The notes under the pieces: generated by a model
The model's input: the letters and a program-made list of their open reading frames with translations, nothing else
The model's database searches: none
What the model was told of the DNA's origin: nothing
In this document: in pieces, positions 38,372 to 47,241 of the stretch
Numbering within the stretch: position 1 is the first letter of the stretch
Layout of the letters: each line of letters opens with the position of its first letter
Assembly (NCBI GenBank): GCA_021154885.1
Contig: JAJKHS010000101.1
Location: 1 to 50,607 of the forward strand
DNA from: Thermoanaerobaculum sp.
GTDB taxonomy: Bacteria; Acidobacteriota; Thermoanaerobaculia; Multivoradales; UBA5704
Direction of reading: 5' to 3'
DNA: 50,607 bases
Position numbers and translations under genes: made by a program

Positions 38372-39127
38372 ATGCCATTCGGATTCGGCTTCATCGCCAT
38401 CGTCTTCATCGGTCTTTTCCTGTTCTCCCGCTGGGTGAACATCCTCCGGGAGTACGAGCGGGCCGTCACCTTCTGGCTCGGCCGCCTGTCGTCGCATCCC
38501 AAGGGACCCGGCCTGGTGCTCATCTTCTGGCCGTTCGAGACCATGGTGAAGGTCTCGATGCAGACGATCGTCCACGACGTGCCGCCGCAGGACATCATCA
38601 CCCGCGACAACGTCTCGGTGAAGGTCAACGCCATCGTCTACTTCCGGGTGGTCGATCCGCAGCGGGCCATCGTCGAGGTGCAGAACTATCTGCTGGCCAC
38701 CAGCCAGCTCGCCCAGACGACGCTACGCTCGGTGCTCGGCCAGGCCGAGCTGGACGACCTGCTGGCCGAGCGCGACAAGCTCAACGCCAAGCTCCAGGTG
38801 ATCATCGATCAGCACACCGAGCCCTGGGGGATCAAGGTGTCGATGGTGGAGCTGAAGAACATCGACCTGCCGCAGGAGATGCAGCGCGCCATGGCCAAGC
38901 AGGCCGAGGCGGAGCGCGAAAAGCGCGCTAAGATCATCCACGCCGAGGGCGAGCTGCAGGCCTCGGTGAAGCTGGCCGAGGCGGGACAGATCGTCTCGGG
39001 CAACCCGGTGACGCTGCAGCTCCGCTATCTGCAGACCTTGACCGAGATTTCGGCGGAAAAGAACTCCACGATCATCTTCCCGTTCCCGATCGATCTCATC
39101 AAGGCCTTCACCAAGAACCTGACCTAG
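38372..39127 (+). CDS. Slipin (stomatin/prohibitin SPFH-domain protein)
   Basis: 251 residues. N-terminal membrane anchor ([16 protein letters not shown]), then the SPFH/band 7 domain with [57 protein letters not shown] and [23 protein letters not shown]. The C-terminal part ends in the conserved FPFPIDL. Forms membrane microdomain scaffolds. Co-transcribed with nfeD, its usual partner. Confidence 0.95.
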   Translation: MPFGFGFIAIVFIGLFLFSRWVNILREYERAVTFWLGRLSSHPKGPGLVLIFWPFETMVKVSMQTIVHDVPPQDIITRDNVSVKVNAIVYFRVVDPQRAIVEVQNYLLATSQLAQTTLRSVLGQAELDDLLAERDKLNAKLQVIIDQHTEPWGIKVSMVELKNIDLPQEMQRAMAKQAEAEREKRAKIIHAEGELQASVKLAEAGQIVSGNPVTLQLRYLQTLTEISAEKNSTIIFPFPIDLIKAFTKNLT

Positions 39128-39141
39128 GAGTCTGAGCCGAA

Positions 39142-39891
39142 GTGTCTGAACCGCACGAGCCCAGCTATTACGAGATCGCGCTGACCAATCGCCAGGTGGT
39201 CGTCGCCTTCGTGATCCTCCTGGTCTGCCTGCTGGGCGCCTTCTTCTCCGGGGTCTGGATCGGCCGCGAGAGCACGGTCCGCGCCCAGGAGCAGATCGCC
39301 CGCAACGCGTCGCCGCCCCAGACCGAGCCGAAGAAGGAGGGAGAGAACCTGGAGAACCTCGATTTCTTCGACTCCCGTGACAACAAGAAAGCCCGTGGTT
39401 CCCATGGGGAGAAGCAAGGGAAAAGCGAGGCGACGCCCGCCAGGCCTGAGACTCCCGCGCCGGAGCCCGAGCCGGCCGAGTCCCCGGTCCAGGTCGCGGC
39501 CGTCCCGGCGCCCGCCCCCGCCGCGCCGGCCCCGGGGCCAGACCGCAAGGGCAAGGGGCGCAAGGGCAAGGGGACGGTGGAGGCTGCGACCACGCCCGCG
39601 GCCGATACCTCGCCTCTCCGGCCCGCCAAGCCTTCCGAGATCGTGGAGCCCGCCGTCCCCAAGGGCGCGGTGGTCATTCAGGTTTTCTCCTCCCAGGACC
39701 GGCCGCAGGCGGACAGCATCCGCAAGCGGCTCGTCAAGGGGGGCCAGCATGCCTTTCTCTCGCCTGTGGACGTCGCCGGCCACACCATGTACCGGGTGCG
39801 CATCGGCCCCTTCTCCTCCCGTCCGGATGCGCAGAAGGTGGCGGAGAAGGTGCGGCGGGCGTACAGGCTGGATACGTGGGTGACGGAGTGA
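39142..39891 (+). CDS. SPOR-domain membrane protein
   Basis: 249 residues from a GTG with AGGAG about 10 bases upstream. Short cytoplasmic N-terminus, one TM (VVVAFVILLVCLLGAFFSGV), a long Lys/Glu then Pro/Ala-rich linker (about 55-170), and a SPOR domain at about 172-248 (VIQVFSSQDRPQADSIRKRL, then YRVRIGPFSSRPDAQKVAEKV). SPOR domains bind denuded septal peptidoglycan, so a cell-division role is likely. Confidence 0.9.
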   Translation: MSEPHEPSYYEIALTNRQVVVAFVILLVCLLGAFFSGVWIGRESTVRAQEQIARNASPPQTEPKKEGENLENLDFFDSRDNKKARGSHGEKQGKSEATPARPETPAPEPEPAESPVQVAAVPAPAPAAPAPGPDRKGKGRKGKGTVEAATTPAADTSPLRPAKPSEIVEPAVPKGAVVIQVFSSQDRPQADSIRKRLVKGGQHAFLSPVDVAGHTMYRVRIGPFSSRPDAQKVAEKVRRAYRLDTWVTE

Positions 39892-39912
39892 GGGGGGAGA
39901 CCCGAAATCCGG

Positions 39913-40055
39913 CTTAGGGTAGGGGCGGGTCTGGACGGGTGGGCGGTGGCTCGACCCGCCCTGGCGCGGTCCGACTTGGCCGACTCGACTCGACGCCATC
40001 CCCATCAGGGCAGGTCGAGCCCCCACCCGCCGTCCAGACCCGCCCCTACCCTAAG
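39913..40055. repeat. Long imperfect inverted repeat (family C)
   Basis: Left arm 39913-39963 and right arm 40006-40055 are about 50 bases each and nearly complementary; both outer edges read CTTAGGGTAGGGGCGGGTCT in their own orientation. The 42-base loop holds CCGACTTGGCCGACTCGACT. It lies between the SPOR and lnt genes, both on the plus strand. MITE- or REP-like; no transposase nearby. Confidence 0.88.
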
Positions 40056-40076
40056 CAGAACAGCCCTGAAATCTTC

Positions 40077-41591
40077 ATGAAATCCGCCCCCTTCCGCTAT
40101 CTCTTCGCCGCCGCCAGCGGCGTGCTGTGGGGCCTCTGCTTCGGCCGCGTCTCGCTGTCGCTGGCCTCCTGGATCGTCCTCACGCCGCTGGTGGTGATGC
40201 TCGCCTGGCCGCGGCCCGGGCGGCTCGGGTGGGTGCACGGCCTGGCGGCGTGGATGACGGGGCTCTACTGGATCGTCCCGACGCTCCAGACCTTCGGCCA
40301 GATGCCGCTCCCCCTGGGGGTCGTCCTCACCGGCCTGCTCGCGGCCTATCTCGCCCTCTACCACGCCGCCTTCGCGTGGCTCGGGTCGCGGCTGTGGCGG
40401 CGCGGCGGGCTCGCCCGCCTGCTGACGCTGCCGGCCCTGTGGGTCGCTCTGGAGTGGCTGCGCACCTATCTCGGCGGCGGCTTTCCGTGGAACCTCGCGG
40501 GCTATGCCTGGGTGGACGTGCCGGGCGCGCTGCCGCTGGCGGCGTGGATCGGCGCCTATGGCGTGTCGTTCCTGGTGGTGCTCACCAGCGTGGCGGTGGC
40601 TATGTCGGTCGCGGCGCGACGCTGGGAGCCGGCGGCGCTGGGGATCGTGGTGCCGCTGCTGCTCCTCCCCCTTGCCGCCCGCTGGAGCCTGCGCCAGGAC
40701 GCCCGCGAGGTGCGCGAGGCCGGCGGCTTCGGCAAGCCGGTGCGCCTGCTGCAGCCCAACATCCCCAACCTGGTGGCTTTCGACCGGCTGGCGGTGGAGC
40801 GCAACTATCGCAAGGTGGTCGACCTGTCGCTGCAGTCGTGCCAGCCGGGCGCCCTGGTGGTGTGGCCGGAGAGCGCGGCCTGGCCGTTCCAGTACGGCCG
40901 CGACCCGTGGCTCGACCAGGACCTCGCCGCCATGGTGGACCGCGGCTGCACGGTGCTGTTCAACTCCGGCTCGCCGGTGGGCAACGCGTTCTACAACTCG
41001 GCCTTCCTCCTCTCGGCGTCGCAGCCATCGCAGCCACCGGTGCGCTACGACAAGCGCCACCTGGTGCCGTTCGGCGAGTACGTCCCGTTCCGTGGGGTCT
41101 TCGGCTGGATGGACAAGCTGGCGCGCAACGCCGGCGAGTTCCGGCCGGCGGACCGCACCGTGCTCCTGCCGTGGAACGGCGAGGAGATCGGAATGTCGAT
41201 CTGCTATGAAGTGGTTTTCCCTTCCGAGGTGGCCGACCTCGTCCGCCAGGGCGCGACGCTGCTGGTGACGATCACCAACGACGCCTGGTACGGCGACACG
41301 TCGGCGCCCTGGCAGCACTTCCGCGCCGCGCGCTTCCGGGCCGCGGAGAACCGCCGGCCGTTGCTGCGGGCGGCGATCACGGGCGTTTCCGCCTTCGTGG
41401 CCCCCGACGGCTCGGTACGCTCCGAGATCGGGGTGTTCCGCGAGGGAGTCATCCGCGCCCGGGTGCTGGGGGAGCGGCGTCTCACGCCGTTCTCCCGCGC
41501 GCCGTGGCTGGTGCCGCTGCTCTCGACGCTCTCGACGTTGATAGCGGTCTTTGGATACACTTGGACACGAAAGAGAGGGACCTCCCCATGA
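40077..41591 (+). CDS. lnt: Apolipoprotein N-acyltransferase
   Basis: 504 residues from the ATG at 40077 (the frame is open upstream through the repeat, but family similarity starts here). Eight or so N-terminal TM helices to about 215, then the carbon-nitrogen hydrolase domain. Catalytic residues visible: Glu in VVWPESAAWPF, Lys in RYDKRHLVPFGEYVPFR, Cys in GMSICYEVVFP; plus TNDAWYGDTSAPWQH. It adds the third acyl chain to lipoproteins in the inner membrane. The stop overlaps the prfB start as ATGA. Confidence 0.94.
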   Translation: MKSAPFRYLFAAASGVLWGLCFGRVSLSLASWIVLTPLVVMLAWPRPGRLGWVHGLAAWMTGLYWIVPTLQTFGQMPLPLGVVLTGLLAAYLALYHAAFAWLGSRLWRRGGLARLLTLPALWVALEWLRTYLGGGFPWNLAGYAWVDVPGALPLAAWIGAYGVSFLVVLTSVAVAMSVAARRWEPAALGIVVPLLLLPLAARWSLRQDAREVREAGGFGKPVRLLQPNIPNLVAFDRLAVERNYRKVVDLSLQSCQPGALVVWPESAAWPFQYGRDPWLDQDLAAMVDRGCTVLFNSGSPVGNAFYNSAFLLSASQPSQPPVRYDKRHLVPFGEYVPFRGVFGWMDKLARNAGEFRPADRTVLLPWNGEEIGMSICYEVVFPSEVADLVRQGATLLVTITNDAWYGDTSAPWQHFRAARFRAAENRRPLLRAAITGVSAFVAPDGSVRSEIGVFREGVIRARVLGERRLTPFSRAPWLVPLLSTLSTLIAVFGYTWTRKRGTSP

Positions 41592-42707
41592 TCGCCTACG
41601 ACGTCCAGCAACGGATCGACACGCTCGCCGAGCAGCTCGCCAACCTCCGGGGGTATCTTTGAGGAGGGAGACCTCGAGCGCGAGCTGTCCGAGATCGACC
41701 ACCAGATGCAGGAGGCCGGCTTCTGGGACAACCCGGCCAAAAACGCCTCGATCCTCCAGAAACGCCGCGACATCGAGCGGCGCCTCGAAAGCCTGAACCG
41801 CCTGCGCGCCGACGCCGACGAGCTCGCCACCTGGCGCGAGCTGCTGGACGAAGGCGAAGCCGATCCCGAGTTCGACCGCTTCATCGACCGCCTGGAGGCC
41901 GAGCTGGCGAAGCTGGAGCTGGAGCTCAAGCTCTCCGGGCCGGACGACGACAAGAACGCCATCCTGGCGATCCATCCCGGGGCCGGCGGCACCGAGTCCC
42001 AGGACTGGGCCGAGATGCTGCTGCGCATGTACCTGCGCTGGGCGGAGCAGCACGGCTACGAGATCGAGCTGCTGGACCGCCAGGACGGCGAGGAGGCGGG
42101 AATCAAGAGCGCCACCCTCGCCGTGCGCGGCCTCCACGCCTATGGCTATCTCAAGAGCGAGCACGGCGTGCACCGGCTGGTGCGCATCAGCCCCTACGAC
42201 TTCCAGGCCCGGCGCCACACCTCGTTCGCCTCGGTGGACGTGCTGCCCGAGGTCGACGATAGCGTGGTGATCGAGATCAACGACAAGGATTTGAAGATCG
42301 ACGTCTTCCGCTCCTCGGGCGCCGGCGGCCAGCACGTCAACAAGACGGAGTCGGCGGTGCGCATGACCCACCTGCCGAGCGGCATCGTGGTCTCCTGCCA
42401 GAACGAGCGCAGCCAGATCAAGAACCGCGCCATGGCCCTGAAGGTCCTGCGCTCCCGTCTCTACGAGCGGGAGATGCAGCGGCGGGCGGCGGAGCAGGCG
42501 GAGCGCGAGGGGAAGAAGATGGACAACGCCTGGGGGAGCCAGATCCGCAGCTACGTCCTCCATCCCTACCGGCTGGTCAAGGACCACCGCACCGGCGCCG
42601 CCGTGGGCGACTCCGAAAAGGTGCTCGACGGCGGGCTCGATCCGTTCATCGAGGCGTATCTGAAGGGGCAGATGGCGACGGAGCGGGATCGGGATGATGT
42701 GGTGTAG
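41588..42707 (+). CDS. prfB: Peptide chain release factor 2 (programmed +1 frameshift)
   Basis: The 5' part (41588-41659, 24 codons) ends at an in-frame TGA (41660-41662); reading continues in the +1 frame from 41661, giving 372 residues, close to the usual 365. The shift site is CTTTGA preceded by a Shine-Dalgarno-like run GGGGG. The body has the SPF-type anticodon position as SPY ([16 protein letters not shown]) and the catalytic GGQ (42324-42332, [20 protein letters not shown]). It terminates translation at UGA and UAA. Start overlaps lnt by 4 bases. The TGA is the known autoregulatory device of prfB, not damage. Confidence 0.96.
41649..41662 (+). promoter_or_regulatory. prfB programmed frameshift site
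   Basis: Upstream SD-like GGGGG (41649-41653), then TAT CTT TGA. When RF2 is scarce the ribosome pauses at TGA and slips +1 on CTT. The base after TGA is G; the commonest natural context has C. Confidence 0.92.
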
Positions 42708-42730
42708 GCCAATGATGCCCCCTCCCAAGA

Positions 42731-42867
42731 CCCCTCATCACCCCGGCCCCTCTTCTCCCACCGCACTCCCCCCGACCGGGAGAAGAGGGAGAAAGGCAAG
42801 AACCCTTCAGCAGCGTTCCCCTCTCCCGGTCGGGGGAGTGCGGTGGGAGAGGGGACAGGGGTGAGGG
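42731..42867. repeat. Paired inverted REP-like element (family A, copy 3)
   Basis: Left unit about 42731-42812 with stem CTCTTCTCCC/GGGAGAAGAG around a loop containing CACCGCACTCCCCCCGACC; right unit about 42813-42867 is the inverted version with CCCCTCTCCC/GGGAGAGGGG. Lies between prfB and the GT4 gene, both plus strand, and ends one base before the ATG of the latter, so the repeat forms its whole leader. Confidence 0.85.
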
Positions 42868-42868
42868 C

Positions 42869-44485
42869 ATGAACCTCGACTACGTCTCTCCCCTCCCACC
42901 CGTCCGCTCCGGCATCGCCGACTACAGCGCGGACCTGCTGCCCCATCTCGCGGCGCTCGCCGGCGTGCGGCTGATCCGCCTGCCGGACCTGCCCGTCTCT
43001 CCCGAGGTGGAGCGGGCCTGGCCTCTGGCTGCGGCGGAGGAGACGGGCGCGGACGGCCGCCTGCCCCTTTATCAGATGGGGAACAACCGCTATCACAAGG
43101 GCGTGCTGGACTTGGCGCTGCGCATCCCCGGCGTGCTCACGTTGCATGACGTCGTCCTCCACCATCTGCTGCAGGACATCACCCTCGGCCGCCACGATGC
43201 GCAGGGGTTCTGGGACTACAAGGAGGCGTTGACCCGGGACCACGGCTGGATCGGCGAGGCCGCGGCGCTCGCCAAGCGCTGGAACGCCTGGGGCGAGGCG
43301 CCGCTCTTCTCGCTGCCCGCCCATCGCACCCTGCTGCGCCGCCAGCGGGGCGTGCTGGTGCACAGCCAGTGGGCGGCGGAGGCGCTGGCGGACGAGGACG
43401 TGGGGGTGCCCGTGCGCGCCGTCCCCATGGGTGTGCCCCTGCCCGCGGCGGCGGATGCGGCGGCCGGCCGCGCCCTGCGCCGCCGCTTCGGCCTCCCCGA
43501 GGACCGGCCCGTGATCGGCTCCTTCGGCTTTCAGACGCCCATCAAGCGCACCGTCTCGGCCGTGCGGGCGCTGGCGGCGGAAGGGCTGGAGCAGGTCCAT
43601 CTCGTCATCGTGGGGCAGGCGGCTTCGGTGATGGACCTGGAGGGCGAGGCGCGCCGGGCCGGCGTGGCCGAGCGCGTCCACGTCCTGGGCTTCCTGCCGT
43701 TCGCGGACTTCGAGGCGTCCATCGCCGCCGTGGACCTCTGCCTCAACCTGCGCTATCCCACGGCTGGAGAGACCTCGGCCTCGCTGCTGCGGGTGCTGGC
43801 CGCGGGCCGGCCGGCCATCGTCTCGGACTACGCGCAGTTCGCCGAGCTGCCGGCCGAGGTGGCGCTACGGGTGCCGCTGGGCGACGAGGAGCCGGCGGCC
43901 CTGGCGGCGCTGCTGCGGGAGCTGCTGGCCGATCCTGGACGCCTCGCGGCCATGGGGCGGGCCGCGCGGGAGCACGTGCGGCTGCGCCACGATCCGGCGC
44001 GCGCCGCGGCGGCGGTGATCGCGGCCTGCGAGGAGTGGGCCGAGCTGCGGCCGGTGGGGGAGGACATTGGCGGATGTCGCGAGGTGCCGGGGCCCACGAG
44101 CCTGATCTGGGAGCCGCTGCCCGGCGAGCTCGCGGTCGAGGGGGCGGAGGTCCCCTGGCCCGAGGGCGAGAAGCGGCAGCTGCGCATCCGGCTGCGCAAC
44201 ACCGGCTATGCCCGCTGGCTGGCCGGCGAGCAGGGGCCGGGCCGGGTGAGCGTGGTGATCAAGCTGCTGATCGACGGCGGCGACGACCGGCTGTGGGGCA
44301 CGGACTTCTTCGACGGCGGCCTCTGGCTCCCCCTGCCGCGGGACCTGGCGCCGGGCGAGGAGGTGGTGCTGGAGGCCGACTTGCGCCGGCCGCCGGGGCC
44401 GGCCCGCCTGTGGATCGAGCCCCATCTCGTCGGGGGGGTGAGCCTCTCCAAGCTGGGCGGCCCGGATTGGGACCAGTGGATCTGA
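42869..44485 (+). CDS. GT4-family glycosyltransferase with C-terminal beta-sandwich
   Basis: 538 residues. Two Rossmann-like halves of the GT-B fold: N-terminal VSPLPPVRSGIADYSADLLPHL and LHDVVLHHLL, C-terminal VIGSFGFQTPIKR, HVLGFLPFADFEASIAAVDLCLNLRYPTAGETSASLL with the donor-binding Glu, and GRPAIVSDYAQFAELP. The final 130 residues (from about 405) form an additional Ig-like or CBM-like domain (GEKRQLRIRLRNTGYARWL). The start is directly behind a REP-like element that leaves no clean Shine-Dalgarno. Overlaps the following GT-C gene by 10 bases, indicating a surface-glycan operon. Confidence 0.88.
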   Translation: MNLDYVSPLPPVRSGIADYSADLLPHLAALAGVRLIRLPDLPVSPEVERAWPLAAAEETGADGRLPLYQMGNNRYHKGVLDLALRIPGVLTLHDVVLHHLLQDITLGRHDAQGFWDYKEALTRDHGWIGEAAALAKRWNAWGEAPLFSLPAHRTLLRRQRGVLVHSQWAAEALADEDVGVPVRAVPMGVPLPAAADAAAGRALRRRFGLPEDRPVIGSFGFQTPIKRTVSAVRALAAEGLEQVHLVIVGQAASVMDLEGEARRAGVAERVHVLGFLPFADFEASIAAVDLCLNLRYPTAGETSASLLRVLAAGRPAIVSDYAQFAELPAEVALRVPLGDEEPAALAALLRELLADPGRLAAMGRAAREHVRLRHDPARAAAAVIAACEEWAELRPVGEDIGGCREVPGPTSLIWEPLPGELAVEGAEVPWPEGEKRQLRIRLRNTGYARWLAGEQGPGRVSVVIKLLIDGGDDRLWGTDFFDGGLWLPLPRDLAPGEEVVLEADLRRPPGPARLWIEPHLVGGVSLSKLGGPDWDQWI

Positions 44486-46290
44486 AGCGCCATCCCCTGG
44501 AGGCCGTGGGCTGGTTGATCCTGGCCCTCCTCCTGCTCTCCACCCTGATCGGCGCCGTGCGCCTCGACCGCGCCCATCATCCCCTGATCGGCGACGAGGC
44601 CACGTATGCCATGCAGGCGGCGAGCCTCGCCTGGGACTTCGACCTCTCCTACACCCGCCAGGACTACGACCGCTTCGTGGCGCAGTGGGGCGTGCCGCCC
44701 GAGGGGCTCGTCCTCCAGAGCCGCCCGGGGAGCGACCGGCTGGTCTACGCCAAGCCGCCGCTCTACGCCCTGGTCCTCGTCCCCTTCGTGCGGGTGGCGC
44801 CGGTGCGCGGGCCGGTGGTGGCCAATGCTCTGCTGCTGGCCGTGGCGGCCCTCCTCGCCGCCCTCGCCCTGCGCCACCGCATCGGCGGTGCCGCACCCTG
44901 GTGGACGGCGGCCTTCGTCTTCGCCTCCACCGCTTTCGCCTACGTCTTCTGGGGGGACGCGGACCTCTTCCTCCTGGCCTGCACGGCGGCCGGCTTCGCG
45001 CTGGTGTACTGGGGAGATCGCCGCTACGTGCGCGGGGACGAGCCGCCGCCGGAGGTCTATCCGGGGGAGGACACGGAGACCGAGCGCCGCTCCCTGGCGC
45101 GCTGGTGCGCAGCGGGAGCGCTCCTGGGCGTGGCGGTCGTCTACCGGCCGGTCTATCTCACCCTGTTCCTGCCGGCGCTGGCGGCGGCGTGGGACGGCCC
45201 TCCCCGTCGCCGGCGCGCCGCGATGGCCGGGCTGGTGCTCGGAGCCCTGGCCGTGGCGGCCCTGTCCCTGGGGCTCCAGTGGCTCGCGGGCGGCGATCCC
45301 ACGAGCTACGGCGGCCAGCGCCAGGGGGTCTACGGCCACCAAGGCTATCCCGAGGTGGAATATCCCAAGGCCGCCTGGTCCGCGCAGGTGGAGCGGAAGG
45401 GCAATGCCTCGTGGCTCCAGCGGCAGGCCTTGCGGCCACAGCTCTCGCCGCGGCTCGCGGGCTGGAACCTCGTCTACCTCCTCGCCGGCCGGAGCTTGGG
45501 GCTCCTGCCGTACTTCCTGCCGCTGCTCCTCGGCTTCGCGGCCTTCCAGAGGGACCGTGGCCGCTGGGCCATCCCCCTCGCGGTGGGCGCGGCCCTGGTC
45601 GCCTTCCTGGTGCTCCTCCCCTTCAACTTCTACGGCGGGGGAGCGCTGGGCAACCGCTACTTCCTGCCGCTCTATCCGGCCCTCTGGTTCCTCGCCGCGC
45701 GACCGGTCCGGGCGGTCTGGATGCCGCTGGTGGTGCTGCTGGCCTCTCCCTTCCTGGTGCCGCTGTGGAACGATCCCTCCGGCTATCCCGTGGGCTTGGA
45801 CGGCCAGCCCCGCTACGTCTCCGCGTTAGCCCGGCAGTGGCTCCCCTACGAGACCACGCAGTCGAACCTGCCCGGCGATCAGGTGGCGATGGAGGGCGGA
45901 CTGTGGGTGAAGCTGCTCAACCACAACGCTTGGCACGCCGGGCGGGGACGCAGCCTGCGGCTCGCGGGCGGCGCGCCGGTCGAGCTGCTCCTGGGGAGCC
46001 CGCAGCCGCTGTCGTCGGTCGACTTCGAGCTCGACGGCCGGGCTCCCACCCGGCTCCACGTCCGCGAGGTGGGCGACGAGGACCTGCGCCCGCTGATGCT
46101 GCTCGCCAATGGCGCCGAGATCTTCGAGGTGCGGCTGCGGACGGAGCGGGCGGTGCACCCCCTCTGGTGGAGCCCCTACGACTACCACCTCTACTCGCTG
46201 ACCTTCCATCTCCCCGGAGCGAAGACGGAGCCCATCGCCTTGCGCATCCGGCCGGCGCGGGATCTGATAGAAATCCATCGGGGGGACTGA
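44476..46290 (+). CDS. GT-C/GT39-like membrane glycosyltransferase
   Basis: 604 residues from a GTG at 44476, chosen because the TM domain begins just after it (EAVGWLILALLLLSTLIGAV). Acidic first-loop motif HHPLIGDEATYAMQA, about ten TM helices to 430, and a beta-rich C-terminal domain (about 450-600). Its stop overlaps the Nudix start by one base (TGATG). Fourth GT-C-like protein in the window. Confidence 0.82.
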   Translation: MDLKRHPLEAVGWLILALLLLSTLIGAVRLDRAHHPLIGDEATYAMQAASLAWDFDLSYTRQDYDRFVAQWGVPPEGLVLQSRPGSDRLVYAKPPLYALVLVPFVRVAPVRGPVVANALLLAVAALLAALALRHRIGGAAPWWTAAFVFASTAFAYVFWGDADLFLLACTAAGFALVYWGDRRYVRGDEPPPEVYPGEDTETERRSLARWCAAGALLGVAVVYRPVYLTLFLPALAAAWDGPPRRRRAAMAGLVLGALAVAALSLGLQWLAGGDPTSYGGQRQGVYGHQGYPEVEYPKAAWSAQVERKGNASWLQRQALRPQLSPRLAGWNLVYLLAGRSLGLLPYFLPLLLGFAAFQRDRGRWAIPLAVGAALVAFLVLLPFNFYGGGALGNRYFLPLYPALWFLAARPVRAVWMPLVVLLASPFLVPLWNDPSGYPVGLDGQPRYVSALARQWLPYETTQSNLPGDQVAMEGGLWVKLLNHNAWHAGRGRSLRLAGGAPVELLLGSPQPLSSVDFELDGRAPTRLHVREVGDEDLRPLMLLANGAEIFEVRLRTERAVHPLWWSPYDYHLYSLTFHLPGAKTEPIALRIRPARDLIEIHRGD

Positions 46291-46877
46291 TGGAGAGCCC
46301 ACAGAGCTGGATCCTGGCCCTGAGAGAGCGCCTGGCCTCGCCGCCGCCCCGGCGCCTGGCGGCGAGCGACCTGCGGCAGGCCGCGGTGCTGGTGCCGCTC
46401 TACGTCGAAGCGGGCGAGCTGTGGACCGTCCTCACCGTGCGTACGGACACGCTGCCGAGCCACCGCAACCAGATCGCCTTTCCGGGCGGCGGCAAGGAGC
46501 TGAAGGAGGACGCCTGGGGGGCGGCCCTGCGCGAGACGCAGGAGGAGATCGGTCAAGATCCCAAGCGGGTCCTGCGCTTGGGCGAGCTCGACGAGGTCGA
46601 AAGCCCGGCCGGCTTCCGGGTGATCCCCTGCGTGGGAGCGATCCCCTACCCCTTCAAGACGGAGCTCAACGCCGCCGAGATCGCGGAAGTCTTCAGCCTC
46701 CCCCTCTCCGCCTTCGCCGACCCCAAGCTGGTGGAAGAGCAGGAGGTGTTGATCAACGGCGTCCAGCGCCACCTCCGCGTCTACCACATCGGCAACCGGC
46801 GGATTTGGGGCCTGACCGCGCGCATCCTGCAGAACCTGATGATCCGGCTGGGGCTGGAGCCGGAGGAGGAGAATTGA
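46290..46877 (+). CDS. Nudix hydrolase, CoA pyrophosphatase type
   Basis: 195 residues. The CoA-type lead QIAFPGGGKEL is followed by the Nudix box GGGKELKEDAWGAALRETQEEIG, whose catalytic RExxEE is complete. Downstream VIPCVGAIPYP and EIAEVFSLPLSAF match NudL-like enzymes, which split CoA derivatives to phosphopantetheine and ADP. Translationally coupled to the GT-C gene. Confidence 0.92.
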   Translation: MESPQSWILALRERLASPPPRRLAASDLRQAAVLVPLYVEAGELWTVLTVRTDTLPSHRNQIAFPGGGKELKEDAWGAALRETQEEIGQDPKRVLRLGELDEVESPAGFRVIPCVGAIPYPFKTELNAAEIAEVFSLPLSAFADPKLVEEQEVLINGVQRHLRVYHIGNRRIWGLTARILQNLMIRLGLEPEEEN

Positions 46878-46885
46878 GGGGCGGC

Positions 46886-47101
46886 ATGATTCCATTTGAA
46901 AAATGTCCGGTCTGTGGCGGCGAGATCGTGGAGAAGGATGTTGAGAAGGTGCTCTACGGGGCCGTCTGCACGATGACGGTCGAGGTCCAAGCCGAAGTCT
47001 GTCTGGATTGTGGAGAAAGGCTCTATTCTTCAGACGTTGTTCGCCGATTCGAGCAGATCCGAGCAAATCTGGAACAAGGCCAGCCCATCGAGGTCTCATG
47101 A
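46886..47101 (+). CDS. YgiT-type zinc-finger protein (MqsA N-domain-like), orphan antitoxin?
   Basis: 71 residues from the ATG at 46886. Two CxxC knuckles (Cys 7/10 in CPVCGGE and 39/42 in CLDCGE) with VVRRFEQI following is the YgiT-type zinc finger. These are normally the second gene after a DUF4258/MqsR-type toxin and often carry an HTH; here neither a toxin before it nor an HTH is present. It follows the Nudix gene after 8 bases. Either the toxin was lost or the domain has another partner. Confidence 0.85.
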   Translation: MIPFEKCPVCGGEIVEKDVEKVLYGAVCTMTVEVQAEVCLDCGERLYSSDVVRRFEQIRANLEQGQPIEVS

Positions 47102-47116
47102 GAACCGCGCAAACAC

Positions 47117-47207
47117 AGCCCCGAAGGGGCGGCAGAATAAAGCCTGGGGCGTCAGCCCCAGGTAGGGACGCCCCAGCATTTCTCCAAGCCCCGAAGGGGC
47201 GGCAGAA
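47117..47207. repeat. Direct repeats and hairpin between zinc-finger and ATPase genes (family D)
   Basis: AGCCCCGAAGGGGCGGCAGA occurs exactly at 47117-47136 and 47187-47206 (70 bases apart; the 21st base matches too). Between them CCTGGGGC-GTCA-GCCCCAGG (47143-47162) is a perfect 8-bp hairpin. The core CCCCGAAGGGG is the reverse complement of the CCCCTTCGGGG edge of family A, so families A and D may be related. It separates the zinc-finger gene from the ATPase. Confidence 0.85.
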
Positions 47208-47241
47208 GTCGGGTGTCCAAGTCGCCGGCCGCAGGAGTGCT

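Noticed and set aside
41588-41662. prfB looked like a broken gene because of an early in-frame TGA
   Set aside because: The CTTTGA site with an upstream G-run and the intact +1 frame are the known programmed frameshift of RF2.
40005-42728. Open frame of 907 codons opposite lnt and prfB
   Set aside because: No family signature; both genes on the other strand are certain.
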